DNA of 64,000 nt from Spirochaetae bacterium HGW-Spirochaetae-1 (GTDB taxonomy: Bacteria > Spirochaetota > UBA4802 > UBA5550), in the NCBI GenBank assembly GCA_002839375.1, contig PGXY01000004.1, positions 213,817-277,816 on the forward strand. Direction: 5' to 3'. Under the pieces are notes generated by a model. That model was not told the DNA's origin, did no database searches, and saw nothing but the letters and a program-made list of their open reading frames with translations. This document shows positions 47,809 to 56,734 of the stretch, piece after piece (within the stretch, counting starts at the first letter, position 1; every line of letters begins with the position of its first letter). The position numbers were made by a program, and so were the translations under genes.

Positions 47809-48183
47809 TTATTTATCTATGATTTTTAAATCCGCTTCGGCGATTGTAGAGCTGTTTTTATTGATTGCAACATGGTATGCACCTTCATTATAGAAAGATA
47901 GCATTGTTGTGGCCCGGCTGTCCTCGGGGATGACTTTTAATTCAATTTGCTCCATTTCCTTGTTATTGTTCTTCAGCTTTTCATATATAACAATGGTAAG
48001 CTTTTCCACTCCAAAGGGTTCGCTGCTTGTATATACGGCAGTGAGATCCCCCGTGGTAAAGGTCGTTCCGCAGCTGTTTCCGGTTCCATCGGGAGATACT
48101 CCCTCGCAAAAAAGTATATCGGGAGTTTTTTTACAGCCGGAAAACACGATAGCGAGGAATAATAATACCTGCAGGTATTTCAT
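47809..48183 (-). CDS. Small lipoprotein, unknown
   Basis: 124 aa from the ATG at 48183. MKYLQVLLFLAIVFSGCKK is a lipoprotein signal with lipobox FSGC, so the mature protein begins at Cys with KK after it. Two more cysteines (FCEG, NSCG) may pair. The remainder is beta-rich (LTIVIYEKLKN, AYHVAINKNSS), possibly an Ig-like fold. No family recognised. It lies directly upstream of the peptide B promoter. Confidence 0.75.
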   Translation of the reverse strand: MKYLQVLLFLAIVFSGCKKTPDILFCEGVSPDGTGNSCGTTFTTGDLTAVYTSSEPFGVEKLTIVIYEKLKNNNKEMEQIELKVIPEDSRATTMLSFYNEGAYHVAINKNSSTIAEADLKIIDK

Positions 48184-48265
48184 AATTTCACCCAATTTTT
48201 AAAATTACGGCACATATTCACTATATGAATCCCGTAATGACACTAAAATCAAGAATTATTTAAAT

Positions 48266-49630
48266 CTATAGGCCTTTTCTGCACAGGGCTTCGTACAGGG
48301 CTTTTAGTGCCATATCGGCATGGTATTTGTGTACGCCGAAGTGGAAACTTATCTGTGCCGGTCCCTGGTCTATGATTTCAATGTTGATGTTTTTTTCCTT
48401 CAGTGCCGTGGATGCAACAGCGATGACCCCGGGCTGGTCTTTCATGCCGATTCCAACGGGAGAGAGCATGGTTATGTTGTAATTGAGCTCAATATTGTCG
48501 GGATTGAGACGCGCCTGTATGGTATCCTTCAGGTCATCCTCATATCCTTTTAAATCAGCCTGCTTGAATATAATGGAGACGTCATCTTTGTCTGTGGGAT
48601 AATGATAGGTCTCGATACCGAAATCCTTCATAATTCTGAGAAGGTCGTTGACGAATCCGATGGTTTCACCGGCACCGTCTTTTTCAACATACAGGTAGGC
48701 AATATCATCGAGACGTGCAATACCAACAACGGTTTCTTCGGGTATCCTTTCGGAAACAATCAGGGTTCCCGGTGTGGCAGGATTATTGGTATTTTTAATA
48801 TTAATGGGTATATGGCGCTTTTTACAGTTCACCATGGCGTCGAAATGGAAGACATTGAATCCCTTTGACGAAAGAAGGCGTATCTCTTTATAGGTAAGGC
48901 GGGGGATCACTTCAGCATCGGGGATCAGACGGGGATCGATCTGGAAGACACCGTCCGTATCGGTCCAGTTTTCATACAGGGATGCGTTCATGGCATAGGC
49001 GACCTCACCGCCCGTCAGGTCGGAACCACCCCGGGAAAAAACGGCAATATCGCCTTTTTCCGTGATGCCGTAATATCCTGGTATGACGATAACGCCGGAT
49101 TTTTCCGAAAGGCTGCTGATATTTTTATATGTGACTGGGACAACCTTGGCATTATTAAAATCCTCGCTGACAATGAATCCGATATCTTCAGGGAGGGCCA
49201 GTTCAGATGCAATCCCTACCTTGTTAAAGTAGCGGGATATCACCTTGGCATTGTAATGCTCCCCCCGGGATGCGAAGAAATCATTTTTCTGGGGATCAGG
49301 TAATATTTTTTTTAAATCATTGGACAGGTCCTGCAGTATATCCTCGCCGTCGATGCCCAGATCATTTATGAGGCGGGTGAATTTTTGTATAACGGCGTTA
49401 TAGCTTTCTTCCCCGGTTATGTTCTTTTTCTTGCTCTTGAAATGATTGCCGGCCTTGGCGATGTTGAAAAGATGGTCGGTGACCTTCTCGCTGTCCTGCT
49501 CATCTTTTCCCGGTGCCGATACTACGACATATTTTCTATTGAGGTTTGCCTTAATGATCTCGGTAACCTTTTTGATCTGTTTCGCGTTTGCTACGGAGCT
49601 GCCGCCGAATTTACATACAATGGATTCCAT
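48266..49630 (-). CDS. lysC: Aspartate kinase
   Basis: 454 aa. IVCKFGGSSVAN (nucleotide/phosphate site), ASRGEHYNAKVISRYF, GDIAVFSRGGSDLTGGEVAYAM and WTDTDGVFQIDPRLIPDA are the aspartokinase catalytic motifs. The C-terminus has two ACT regulatory domains (VGIARLDDIAYLYVEKDGAG, SPVGIGMKDQPGVIAVASTAL), indicating feedback control by an amino acid end product. It makes aspartyl phosphate for lysine, threonine and methionine. GGGAGAAGGTC precedes the ATG. No lysine riboswitch was recognised upstream. Confidence 0.95.
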   Translation of the reverse strand: MESIVCKFGGSSVANAKQIKKVTEIIKANLNRKYVVVSAPGKDEQDSEKVTDHLFNIAKAGNHFKSKKKNITGEESYNAVIQKFTRLINDLGIDGEDILQDLSNDLKKILPDPQKNDFFASRGEHYNAKVISRYFNKVGIASELALPEDIGFIVSEDFNNAKVVPVTYKNISSLSEKSGVIVIPGYYGITEKGDIAVFSRGGSDLTGGEVAYAMNASLYENWTDTDGVFQIDPRLIPDAEVIPRLTYKEIRLLSSKGFNVFHFDAMVNCKKRHIPINIKNTNNPATPGTLIVSERIPEETVVGIARLDDIAYLYVEKDGAGETIGFVNDLLRIMKDFGIETYHYPTDKDDVSIIFKQADLKGYEDDLKDTIQARLNPDNIELNYNITMLSPVGIGMKDQPGVIAVASTALKEKNINIEIIDQGPAQISFHFGVHKYHADMALKALYEALCRKGL

Positions 49631-49816
49631 GACCTTCTCCCTGTTTGGATATTATCAGAAGTCACAATTGGACGACCTGACAGATTATCAACTATTTTTT
49701 TCCCAAGCGTAAAAGACTTTCAATAATAACATGAAAAGTATTTGCTTTTCAACACCTGATTTGACAGGGTTCATGCAGGAATAAAGTATCCGTAAAATTT
49801 TTAAGGAGACCACACC

Positions 49817-50104
49817 ATGATTACACTTATTGCCACGCTGAAGGTTAAGGATGGAATGATGGAGGAAGCCATCAATGTTTTAAAGGAAATTGTTCCGAAG
49901 ATTAAAGAGAATGAACCGGGCTGTCTGGAATATATTCCTCACACGGTCCGCAACGATGAAAAAACCCTCATTTTTTATGAAAAATACCGTGATAAGGAGG
50001 CACTGAAGCTTCATTCAGCAAATATAGTGAAAAGCCTTGAACAGCTCCTGCCGCTTCTTGATCCTGGTATGGATATTAAAACCTGTTATGAGATTATTGG
50101 ATAA
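49817..50104 (+). CDS. Antibiotic biosynthesis monooxygenase (YgiN-like) domain protein
   Basis: 95 aa ABM fold: MITLIATLKVKDGMMEEAI, ENEPGCLEYIPHTVRNDEKTLIFYEKYRDKEALKLHSA. The N/EPGC...Y and F-x-E-x-Y/W-x-x-x-x-A-x-x-x-H patterns are those of small dimeric quinol monooxygenases and related proteins. Substrate unknown. AAGGAGACCACACC precedes the ATG; a TTGACA lies at 49761. Confidence 0.85.
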   Translation: MITLIATLKVKDGMMEEAINVLKEIVPKIKENEPGCLEYIPHTVRNDEKTLIFYEKYRDKEALKLHSANIVKSLEQLLPLLDPGMDIKTCYEIIG

Positions 50105-50143
50105 AAAAACAGCGGGAGCTACAGCAGCGATCCCTGTAGCTCC
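50103..50143 (-). terminator. Terminator of xseAB overlapping xseB stop
   Basis: Minus strand GGAGCTACAG-loop-CTGTAGCTCC (10-bp stem, 50143-50115), then CGCTG and seven T. The xseB stop codon (50121-50119) lies inside the stem. Confidence 0.85.
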
Positions 50144-50412
50144 TCGTCTTCTTCAATTTCACCGGTCTCGTTTTTAATTCTTACGGCCTTTTTTTCTACG
50201 GAGCTGTTTTCTCCCTTCTGAAGAATTTCTATTCTCCGTTCCGCTTCTTCCAGCTTATCGTGACAGAATTTTGCATATTGCATGCCTTTTTCAAATTCCC
50301 CGATGGACTCATCGAGGTCCAATTCCCCCCTTTCAAGTTTTGAGGCAATGAGCTCCAGTTCTTTCAGGGCTGTTTCGAATTTAAGGTTTTCTTTTTTTTG
50401 CTTCTTTTCCAC
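50119..50412 (-). CDS. xseB: Exodeoxyribonuclease VII small subunit
   Basis: 97 aa helical protein: FETALKELELIASKLERGELDLDESIGEFEKGMQYAKFCHDKLEEAERRIE is the XseB signature. It binds XseA to form ExoVII, which degrades single-stranded DNA. GTG start after AAAGGAGGAATAG, inside the 3' end of xseA (32-bp overlap), so translation is coupled. The 25-residue acidic tail is beyond the usual domain. Confidence 0.94.
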   Translation of the reverse strand: MEKKQKKENLKFETALKELELIASKLERGELDLDESIGEFEKGMQYAKFCHDKLEEAERRIEILQKGENSSVEKKAVRIKNETGEIEEDEELQGSLL

Positions 50413-51700
50413 CTATTCCTCCTTTCTGAATTGAATCTACTGAACAGTACAGCGTACCGTCAATAATCTGTACCAGGAGACTTTTACCCTGTGCCGTATC
50501 ATCAACGCTTTTAAGTATGCTGCCGTTACTGTCTCGGGTTATAGAGTATCCGCGCTGCATGACATTGAGCGGGGAAAGTTTTTCCATGGCCTGGAGGGCC
50601 ATATGGAACTGATGTGTTTTTTTCTGCAAGCAGGACCGCATTATCATCATGATATTAGGGATAGTGAGCAGTGATTTTCTTCTTTCAGCGACCATGTCTT
50701 TCATGGCTGAAAGGATGCGATTTTCCGTATCGGCCAGGAGCATGGTATAACGCGTAACAATGTCCATGGGTTCTGTAAAGATGCGGCGGGTAGTGACACC
50801 CTGGAGCTGCAGTTTCAGGTGTCTGAAATATCCTGACAGGGCCGTATCGGTCCTGGCCAGGTAATAGTTGATTTCATCAACGAGATCCTGTTTCACCGGT
50901 ATGGCTATTTCAGCAGCGGCCGACGGGGTGGGCGCAAATGCATCAGCAGCGTCATCGCTCAGGGGATGATCAATCTGGTGACCCACGGCGGATATGATAG
51001 GGACCCGGGAATTGAAGAAGGCCATCACGACCGGTTCTTCATTGAAGGGCATGAGGTCCTCGAAAGAACCGCCGCCCCTGCCGGCAATTATGATGTCGAT
51101 GGCATGCTCTGGCCTGTTCAGCTCCTCGATGCCTCTGACGATGGTTGCGGCGGCATCATCGCCCTGGACCTTGGCCGGCGCCAGAACAATTTCCAGATTG
51201 GGAAAGCGACGCAGAGCCACCTTGATAATGTCGCGCAGGGCAGCTCCCGTGGGAGAGGTGACAATGCCGAGCCTGCGCGGGAGGAAAGGGAGGTCTCTTT
51301 TTCGAGACGGGTCAAAAATACCTTCAGCGGCGAGCTTTTTTTTCAACTGTTCAATCATTTTCTGGAGCTCGCCGATCCCTTCAAGCCGGATTGCGGTAAC
51401 ATTGAGCTGATAGGATCCCCTTTTTTCAAACACGGTTATACCGCCCAGGGCTATGACGCTCATTCCCTCTTCCAGTTTGAATTTAAGTCCCTTGTTGGCG
51501 TAGCGGAAAAAGGTAGCCTGGACCAGGGCATTGTCGTCTTTCAGGGTGAAATAGATGTGTCCCGAGGAGTGATAGGTGAGGTTGTATACCTCGCCACGGA
51601 CCCATATGCCGGTGAAGGCAGGGTTCAGCTCCAGCACCCCCTTGATCTCCCTGGTGAGCTCCGATACGGTGTACACGTGCTGTTCGAAATCGTTTTCCAT
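50381..51700 (-). CDS. xseA: Exodeoxyribonuclease VII large subunit
   Basis: 439 aa. N-terminal OB-fold (VSELTREIKGVLE, WVRGEVYNLTYHSSGHIYFTLKDD), catalytic domain with GIVTSPTGAALRDI, IIAGRGGGSFEDLMPFNEE and SAVGHQIDHPLSDDAADAFAPTPSAAAE, then a helical domain ending LNVMQRGYSIT. Normal family length. Forms ExoVII with the downstream xseB. Divergent from the hydrolase gene. Confidence 0.97.
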   Translation of the reverse strand: MENDFEQHVYTVSELTREIKGVLELNPAFTGIWVRGEVYNLTYHSSGHIYFTLKDDNALVQATFFRYANKGLKFKLEEGMSVIALGGITVFEKRGSYQLNVTAIRLEGIGELQKMIEQLKKKLAAEGIFDPSRKRDLPFLPRRLGIVTSPTGAALRDIIKVALRRFPNLEIVLAPAKVQGDDAAATIVRGIEELNRPEHAIDIIIAGRGGGSFEDLMPFNEEPVVMAFFNSRVPIISAVGHQIDHPLSDDAADAFAPTPSAAAEIAIPVKQDLVDEINYYLARTDTALSGYFRHLKLQLQGVTTRRIFTEPMDIVTRYTMLLADTENRILSAMKDMVAERRKSLLTIPNIMMIMRSCLQKKTHQFHMALQAMEKLSPLNVMQRGYSITRDSNGSILKSVDDTAQGKSLLVQIIDGTLYCSVDSIQKGGIGGKEAKKRKP

Positions 51701-51947
51701 GGTTGTTATTATGTCGTATAACCTTTAATTCTGGCAATGAAAAAATTTTTTAACGGGCGGAAACAAATTTTGATTTCAGCGGCGATGACCGCCAGTTATA
51801 GTATTACGTGCGTTTCGGGTATTTGTTTTGCCCCGGTTTCTTCTTGATACAAACAAGGTCTTCCTTAAAAAAGAATTGCAAAATTTCCAAATTATATGTG
51901 TACTTACCGGCAAAGATGACAGCATATTCCATTAATGAGGATTGCAC

Positions 51948-52787
51948 ATGGACTACACTGAGTATACGGGACCAGGTACGGCCATTGATCAGAGGACGGT
52001 CAATATATCCGATGGTGTAACACTTAAGATAATAGAGTTTATTCCAAAGAATGATGATAAAAAGAAGCCCATTGTTATATTTGTGGCTGGATGGATATCA
52101 CATATTTCAGGATGGAAGGAGGTTCTCCGGGAGATAACGGGTACGTATCATACGATCTATCTTGAGTCCCGGGAAAAAAAATCCTCCCTTGCTCCACGGA
52201 CCAGAAATATCACCTATGACATTGAACGGTTGAAGCTGGACCTCAAGGAGGTGGTGGATGCCGTAATTCCCCGTAACCGGAAATTCATTTTTGCCGGCAG
52301 TTCCCTTGGCGCTACAGTAATCATGGAATATTGCACCATGCGATATCGCGATCCCCTCTGTTCTATTCTCATCAGTCCCCTGTCGGAATTCCGATTCCCG
52401 AAGTTCTTTGCCGTGATATTGCCCGGTATACCTGTTTCGAGCTATAGTATCATCAAGCCTCTTGTTAAATGGTATCTCAAAACATTCCGCGTAAAGGAAG
52501 AGGAACAGAGTCGTAAGTATAATTATACACTGGATGAGGCCGATCCCTATAAGCTGAAAAAAAACGCCATGGCCCTTAAAAACTATAAGATATGGGACAG
52601 CCTGAAAAATATAACCGTTCCCTGTCTCATCATCGGCGCTGCCGATGATACGCTTCACAGCACCGATGAGGTGAGGCAGTTCCTCACCATTATACCCCGG
52701 GCGGAATACGTGGAACTTGCCAGTAACAAGGAGACTCACAGTGCAAAAGCCGGGCAGATTATTGTGAATAAAATTCGGGACCTCTGA
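51948..52787 (+). CDS. Alpha/beta hydrolase
   Basis: 279 aa. The nucleophile elbow is FAGSSLGATV (G-x-S-x-G with Ser), the oxyanion strand is IVIFVAGW, and the acid and histidine are likely in IIGAADDTLHS and NKETHSA. Start ATG 51948 follows GAGGA; a TTG lies 6 bp before. The family spans esterases, lipases and peptidases; no substrate can be read. No signal peptide. Confidence 0.8.
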   Translation: MDYTEYTGPGTAIDQRTVNISDGVTLKIIEFIPKNDDKKKPIVIFVAGWISHISGWKEVLREITGTYHTIYLESREKKSSLAPRTRNITYDIERLKLDLKEVVDAVIPRNRKFIFAGSSLGATVIMEYCTMRYRDPLCSILISPLSEFRFPKFFAVILPGIPVSSYSIIKPLVKWYLKTFRVKEEEQSRKYNYTLDEADPYKLKKNAMALKNYKIWDSLKNITVPCLIIGAADDTLHSTDEVRQFLTIIPRAEYVELASNKETHSAKAGQIIVNKIRDL

Positions 52788-53052
52788 CCTTCCTTACCTG
52801 TCCAATGAAATCCGTTCAATATTATGCTCCACCAGAGAGGCTTCTGCACAATGAGGAGGGTGACTCCTTAATATTTAGGGCTGGAGTTTTTTAAATTTTA
52901 TTGTATATTATAATAATCCAGGAAAAAACACATGGCATGTTTCTCTTTTCTATGGCGTTCAGGAAAAGAATGCCGTCAAAGTGTTTTTTATCAAAATTTT
53001 TCGGAAATAGAATCAGCATAGTTGAAAATACTGAATAGCAAGGAATGGCTTT

Positions 53053-55962
53053 ATGAAGAGATGGGTTGAGTTGATAATGCGATATCCCCGGCTTACTATC
53101 GCGTCTATTGTGTTGCTTACCGCTATTGCCATAGTGGGAATGCTGCAGGTCAAGTTTGATACTTCCACAGATGCGATGATGCCTAAGAATAACGAGGTGT
53201 ATAGATATAATCAACAGGCAAAAAAAATATTCAGTGATGTCAATACCTACGTCCTGACGGCGATACAGGCCGGGGAAGGCAGCGAACTGTTTTCAAAAGA
53301 GAACTTTCAGCATCTGAAGAATCTTGTACTGGAACTGCAGGAATATCAGAAATTTAATGAGATTGAAGAGAACAGGAGACTGCAAAGTCTTCTTGATGCC
53401 GGTAAAGCGGAAATACGCATAAAAGGAAAACCGATTACGGAAAAAAAAGCTGATACCGGCGATATTGACAAGCTGGAAGAACAGCTCGACAACGAGATTT
53501 TTGGTGATGATCATACGGAAAAACCTGAAGCAGAAAGTGCGGAGAAAGATATCTGGGATATTTCGCAACCGATCACGAAAAATAAATTTTATGCCAATGC
53601 GATACGGGAACGAAACGAATATGATTACAGTGGCTATGTACCTGTTTCATTGAGGGATATAAAAAAGGCACTGGGGACAGCCGCAGTAAGTCAGCTGGAT
53701 ACGATCATAGAAAAACATTCTTTTGGGCATATGACCGATGATACGATCCTGACAAAAAGAGAATACCGCCTTATTGTAGAATCATGGGAGAGTCTGTATC
53801 TCTATAAATCAATGAGAATCATAAAGATGATGCTGAATCCCCTGACCGGCGGTGATATTCATGGAGAGAAGGACAGGATAACGCTGAGAAGGTTTCTTCC
53901 CGTGGAAGCAAACGGGGAAATAAAGATCCCTGAATCGGCAGAAGAGTTTAACCGGCTGAAGAAAACACTTATACTGAACCCGGCCTATGAGTCAGTCCTT
54001 TATTCTCTGGACCCGCGTGGTGATATTCAATCCCTGGCACTAGGCATTGTTCTGCGTCCCATCAAGACACACACGGAAATTTTCAGCTACTTATATGCCG
54101 CGATTAAGAAAAATGAAACTAAAACTCTGAAGCTTACCCCCGTAGGAATCCCGGTCTATGAAAAGTTTATATTCGATTATATGAACAAGGATCTGAGAAC
54201 GCTTATTCCCCTGGTGCTCTTTGTAATTGTCATGACTTTTTTCCTTAATTTCAGATCGCCGCGCGGGGTCATCCTTCCGGCGCTGTCGGTAACGGTCAGC
54301 ACGATCTGGGTGGTTGGCATCATGGGCTTTTTTAAAATACCCATTACAGTGATGGTCAATATGCTGCCGGCACTGCTTGTTGCCGTGGGCAGTTCCTATG
54401 CCATACATGTCTATACACAGTATCTCCATGACCGTGACACGATTATTGCCGCTGATAAGAAACTCGGACTCGTCAAGTCGATGAATCATATATCATCCAC
54501 GGTAATTCTTGCGGCTTTGACAACGGCAATCGGTTTTTTTACGCTTGCGGTCAGTGAACTGATTTCGTTGAAACACCTTGGTATCTTTTCGGCACTGGGC
54601 AGTTTGCTCGCGATGATTGCTGCTGTTACTCTGATTCCCGTGGTTCTCCTGCTTCTGAAAAACCCGCAGGGTAGCGGTAAATTACCGGCGGGCGATGATA
54701 TCAAGCGTAACCGTCTGGTGGGGAAAATCATTATCGTTTTTGACCATCTAAGCCAGAAGAGGGGACGGGAAGTTATTGTTGTCTCATGCATTTTGTTTGC
54801 CGTTGGCGCCGTGGGGATCAGTAAAATAAAACTGGAATCCACGCCCATGAATAATTTTAAAAAGGATTCATACCTGTATAAAGCGGAATTCATGATGGGC
54901 AAGTATTTCAATGGAAGCCTGACCATGAACCTGGTGTTTGACTCGGGGAAAAAAGACGGCGTCAATGATCCGGCCTTTCTTAGAAATATGGAAAAAGTAA
55001 GAAAATGGCTGACTTCACCTGAAAACAGGGAAAAGTATCAGATGCTTCATACAACGGCCTATGGTGATTTCATTAAAAGAATAAACAAGGCTATGCATAA
55101 TGAAGATCCCGACTATTATACCATCCCCGATTCCCGGCAGACCATAACTGATTACCTGCGGCTTTATTCCGACACCGATGAAAATTCCGACGGCCGGGTC
55201 GATGTCATGGAATCATTCGTAGACACGCAATTTCGGTATGCCAATATCCTGGTCCGCGTTGGTTCCATCGACGGGCGTCTCTATTCTTCCCGTCTTGTTG
55301 ATATATCCCGAAAAGCAATTTCACAGTATATCGGCAATGATCCTGATTTACGGAATTACCGGTGGTTTTTACTGGGGGAATCAATGAATTTTATGGTCAT
55401 TTCCCGTATGATTATCGATGGTCAGCTGCAGAGCATATTCATAACGCTGACTCTCGTCATGCTCCTGATTCTATTTCTTTTCAGAAATATCAAGGCGGCC
55501 CTGGTTTCCATTATCCCCATTTCAATGGCCATCGTTGTCACGTACGGCATCATGGGCTACACGGGAATTCCTCTCGATATATCAAAGTCGCTTCTCGCCG
55601 CTATTGCCATTGGTATCGGTGTCGATAATACAATCCATATGCTGAAAACCCTGAAGTTTCACTTGCACAAAGGGCTTCCCCTTGCCGAGGCCATGGATTT
55701 TGCCTACAGGGAGGCCGGTATCGCCATTGTATATACGTCGCTGGCCCTTATTTTCGGTTTTGCTGTTTTACTCCTTTCAGAGTTTCTGCCAATTTTTTAT
55801 CTTGCAATATTAATGGTCCTTACCATGGTTATATCCACCGTTTCTGCTCTTGTTCTTCTGCCTGGTATTATTTTTTACTTTAACCTGAATGTTGATCAGG
55901 AGCTGGATTGGAAGATTTTTAAAATAATTAACTTTAAGAACATTTTTGAGATTGATAAATGA
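53053..55962 (+). CDS. RND superfamily (MMPL) transporter
   Basis: 969 aa with the two-fold RND plan: one N-terminal span, a large periplasmic loop (about 35-370), a bundle of spans (about 375-530), a second periplasmic loop (about 590-785) and a final bundle. MLPALLVAVGSSYAIHVYTQY and LLAAIAIGIGVDNTIHMLKTL are the paired span-4 motifs. The second loop contains DENSDGRVDVME (709-720), a canonical EF-hand loop. MMPL proteins export lipids or other hydrophobic cargo. AAGGA precedes the ATG. It overlaps or abuts a LolA-like gene and then a barrel gene. Confidence 0.92.
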   Translation: MKRWVELIMRYPRLTIASIVLLTAIAIVGMLQVKFDTSTDAMMPKNNEVYRYNQQAKKIFSDVNTYVLTAIQAGEGSELFSKENFQHLKNLVLELQEYQKFNEIEENRRLQSLLDAGKAEIRIKGKPITEKKADTGDIDKLEEQLDNEIFGDDHTEKPEAESAEKDIWDISQPITKNKFYANAIRERNEYDYSGYVPVSLRDIKKALGTAAVSQLDTIIEKHSFGHMTDDTILTKREYRLIVESWESLYLYKSMRIIKMMLNPLTGGDIHGEKDRITLRRFLPVEANGEIKIPESAEEFNRLKKTLILNPAYESVLYSLDPRGDIQSLALGIVLRPIKTHTEIFSYLYAAIKKNETKTLKLTPVGIPVYEKFIFDYMNKDLRTLIPLVLFVIVMTFFLNFRSPRGVILPALSVTVSTIWVVGIMGFFKIPITVMVNMLPALLVAVGSSYAIHVYTQYLHDRDTIIAADKKLGLVKSMNHISSTVILAALTTAIGFFTLAVSELISLKHLGIFSALGSLLAMIAAVTLIPVVLLLLKNPQGSGKLPAGDDIKRNRLVGKIIIVFDHLSQKRGREVIVVSCILFAVGAVGISKIKLESTPMNNFKKDSYLYKAEFMMGKYFNGSLTMNLVFDSGKKDGVNDPAFLRNMEKVRKWLTSPENREKYQMLHTTAYGDFIKRINKAMHNEDPDYYTIPDSRQTITDYLRLYSDTDENSDGRVDVMESFVDTQFRYANILVRVGSIDGRLYSSRLVDISRKAISQYIGNDPDLRNYRWFLLGESMNFMVISRMIIDGQLQSIFITLTLVMLLILFLFRNIKAALVSIIPISMAIVVTYGIMGYTGIPLDISKSLLAAIAIGIGVDNTIHMLKTLKFHLHKGLPLAEAMDFAYREAGIAIVYTSLALIFGFAVLLLSEFLPIFYLAILMVLTMVISTVSALVLLPGIIFYFNLNVDQELDWKIFKIINFKNIFEIDK

Positions 55963-55979
55963 AAATTTCGGGGGCAAAT

Positions 55980-56720
55980 ATGAAAAAGATACTTATTGTT
56001 ACAACAGTACTATTCACCATATTCTCAGGCGTGAACAGTTCTTTCGCCATTGACGGAAAAGAGATAATGGAGAAGGTAAAGGCACTAAAAAAACCCATGA
56101 CGATAATCCAGTCAGCCGTTCTGCTGATCGTAAAAGGAGAGCGCCGTGATGTATTGAAATTTGACGGTATCTTTAAAGATTACGGCAATGAGTCAAGAGT
56201 GCGGATTATGTTTAAAGAAGGAACGAGCATGGAGTTCCTGGTGGTACATGAAAAGGGCGGAGGAAGCACCCAGTGGCTGAAGCTTTCCAATGGCCGTATC
56301 CGCCAGGTGCCCCAGGGAGAGAAAGGAAATACCTGGCTGAACTCCCACTTCTATAACGTTGATATAGGCGGTGTTACAGAAAGGCAAAATGTCACCTACA
56401 CGCTGTTGGGAGAAGGGGAAGTCGAGGGCGTTCCCTGCTACAGGATTCAGGGGAGCGGAAATCCCAATGGAGTTTACAGCAGCAGTATTCTGTATGTCGG
56501 TAAAGACGACTATATCGTTCGCCGTGTCGAACTTTTTGAAAAGGGAAAACATACCAAGACACTTATCCTTGAAAAGATTGAAAATATTTCAGGGATATCC
56601 ACACCCAGGAAAATAACAATGGAACGGGCTGATGGCCTGGGTAAGAGCATTATCTACATAAAATCCATCAATTATAATAGTCCCGTGTCGGACAATGAAC
56701 TGAAACGATCGGGTTTTTGA
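55980..56720 (+). CDS. LolA-like outer-membrane lipoprotein-sorting family protein
   Basis: About 246 aa, with a signal peptide (MKKILIVTTVLFTIFSGVNSS, cut near SFA). The body has the strands of the LolA/LppX-like half-barrel family: RVRIMFKEGTSMEFLVV, STQWLKLSNGRIRQVPQG, YTLLGEGEVEGVPCYRIQGSG, YIVRRVELFEKGKHTKTL. These bind lipid in a hydrophobic half-barrel. Start set at ATG 55980 after GGGG; an ATG at 55959 overlaps the MMPL stop. Paired with RND transporters in many genomes. Confidence 0.84.
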   Translation: MKKILIVTTVLFTIFSGVNSSFAIDGKEIMEKVKALKKPMTIIQSAVLLIVKGERRDVLKFDGIFKDYGNESRVRIMFKEGTSMEFLVVHEKGGGSTQWLKLSNGRIRQVPQGEKGNTWLNSHFYNVDIGGVTERQNVTYTLLGEGEVEGVPCYRIQGSGNPNGVYSSSILYVGKDDYIVRRVELFEKGKHTKTLILEKIENISGISTPRKITMERADGLGKSIIYIKSINYNSPVSDNELKRSGF

Positions 56721-56734
56721 CTCTGTTGCGATCA

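Noticed and set aside
49631..49816. Lysine riboswitch before lysC
   Set aside because: The gap is short and AT-rich, with no recognisable aptamer core.
50966..51721. 251-aa frame opposite xseA
   Set aside because: Shadow of xseA, whose catalytic motifs are intact.
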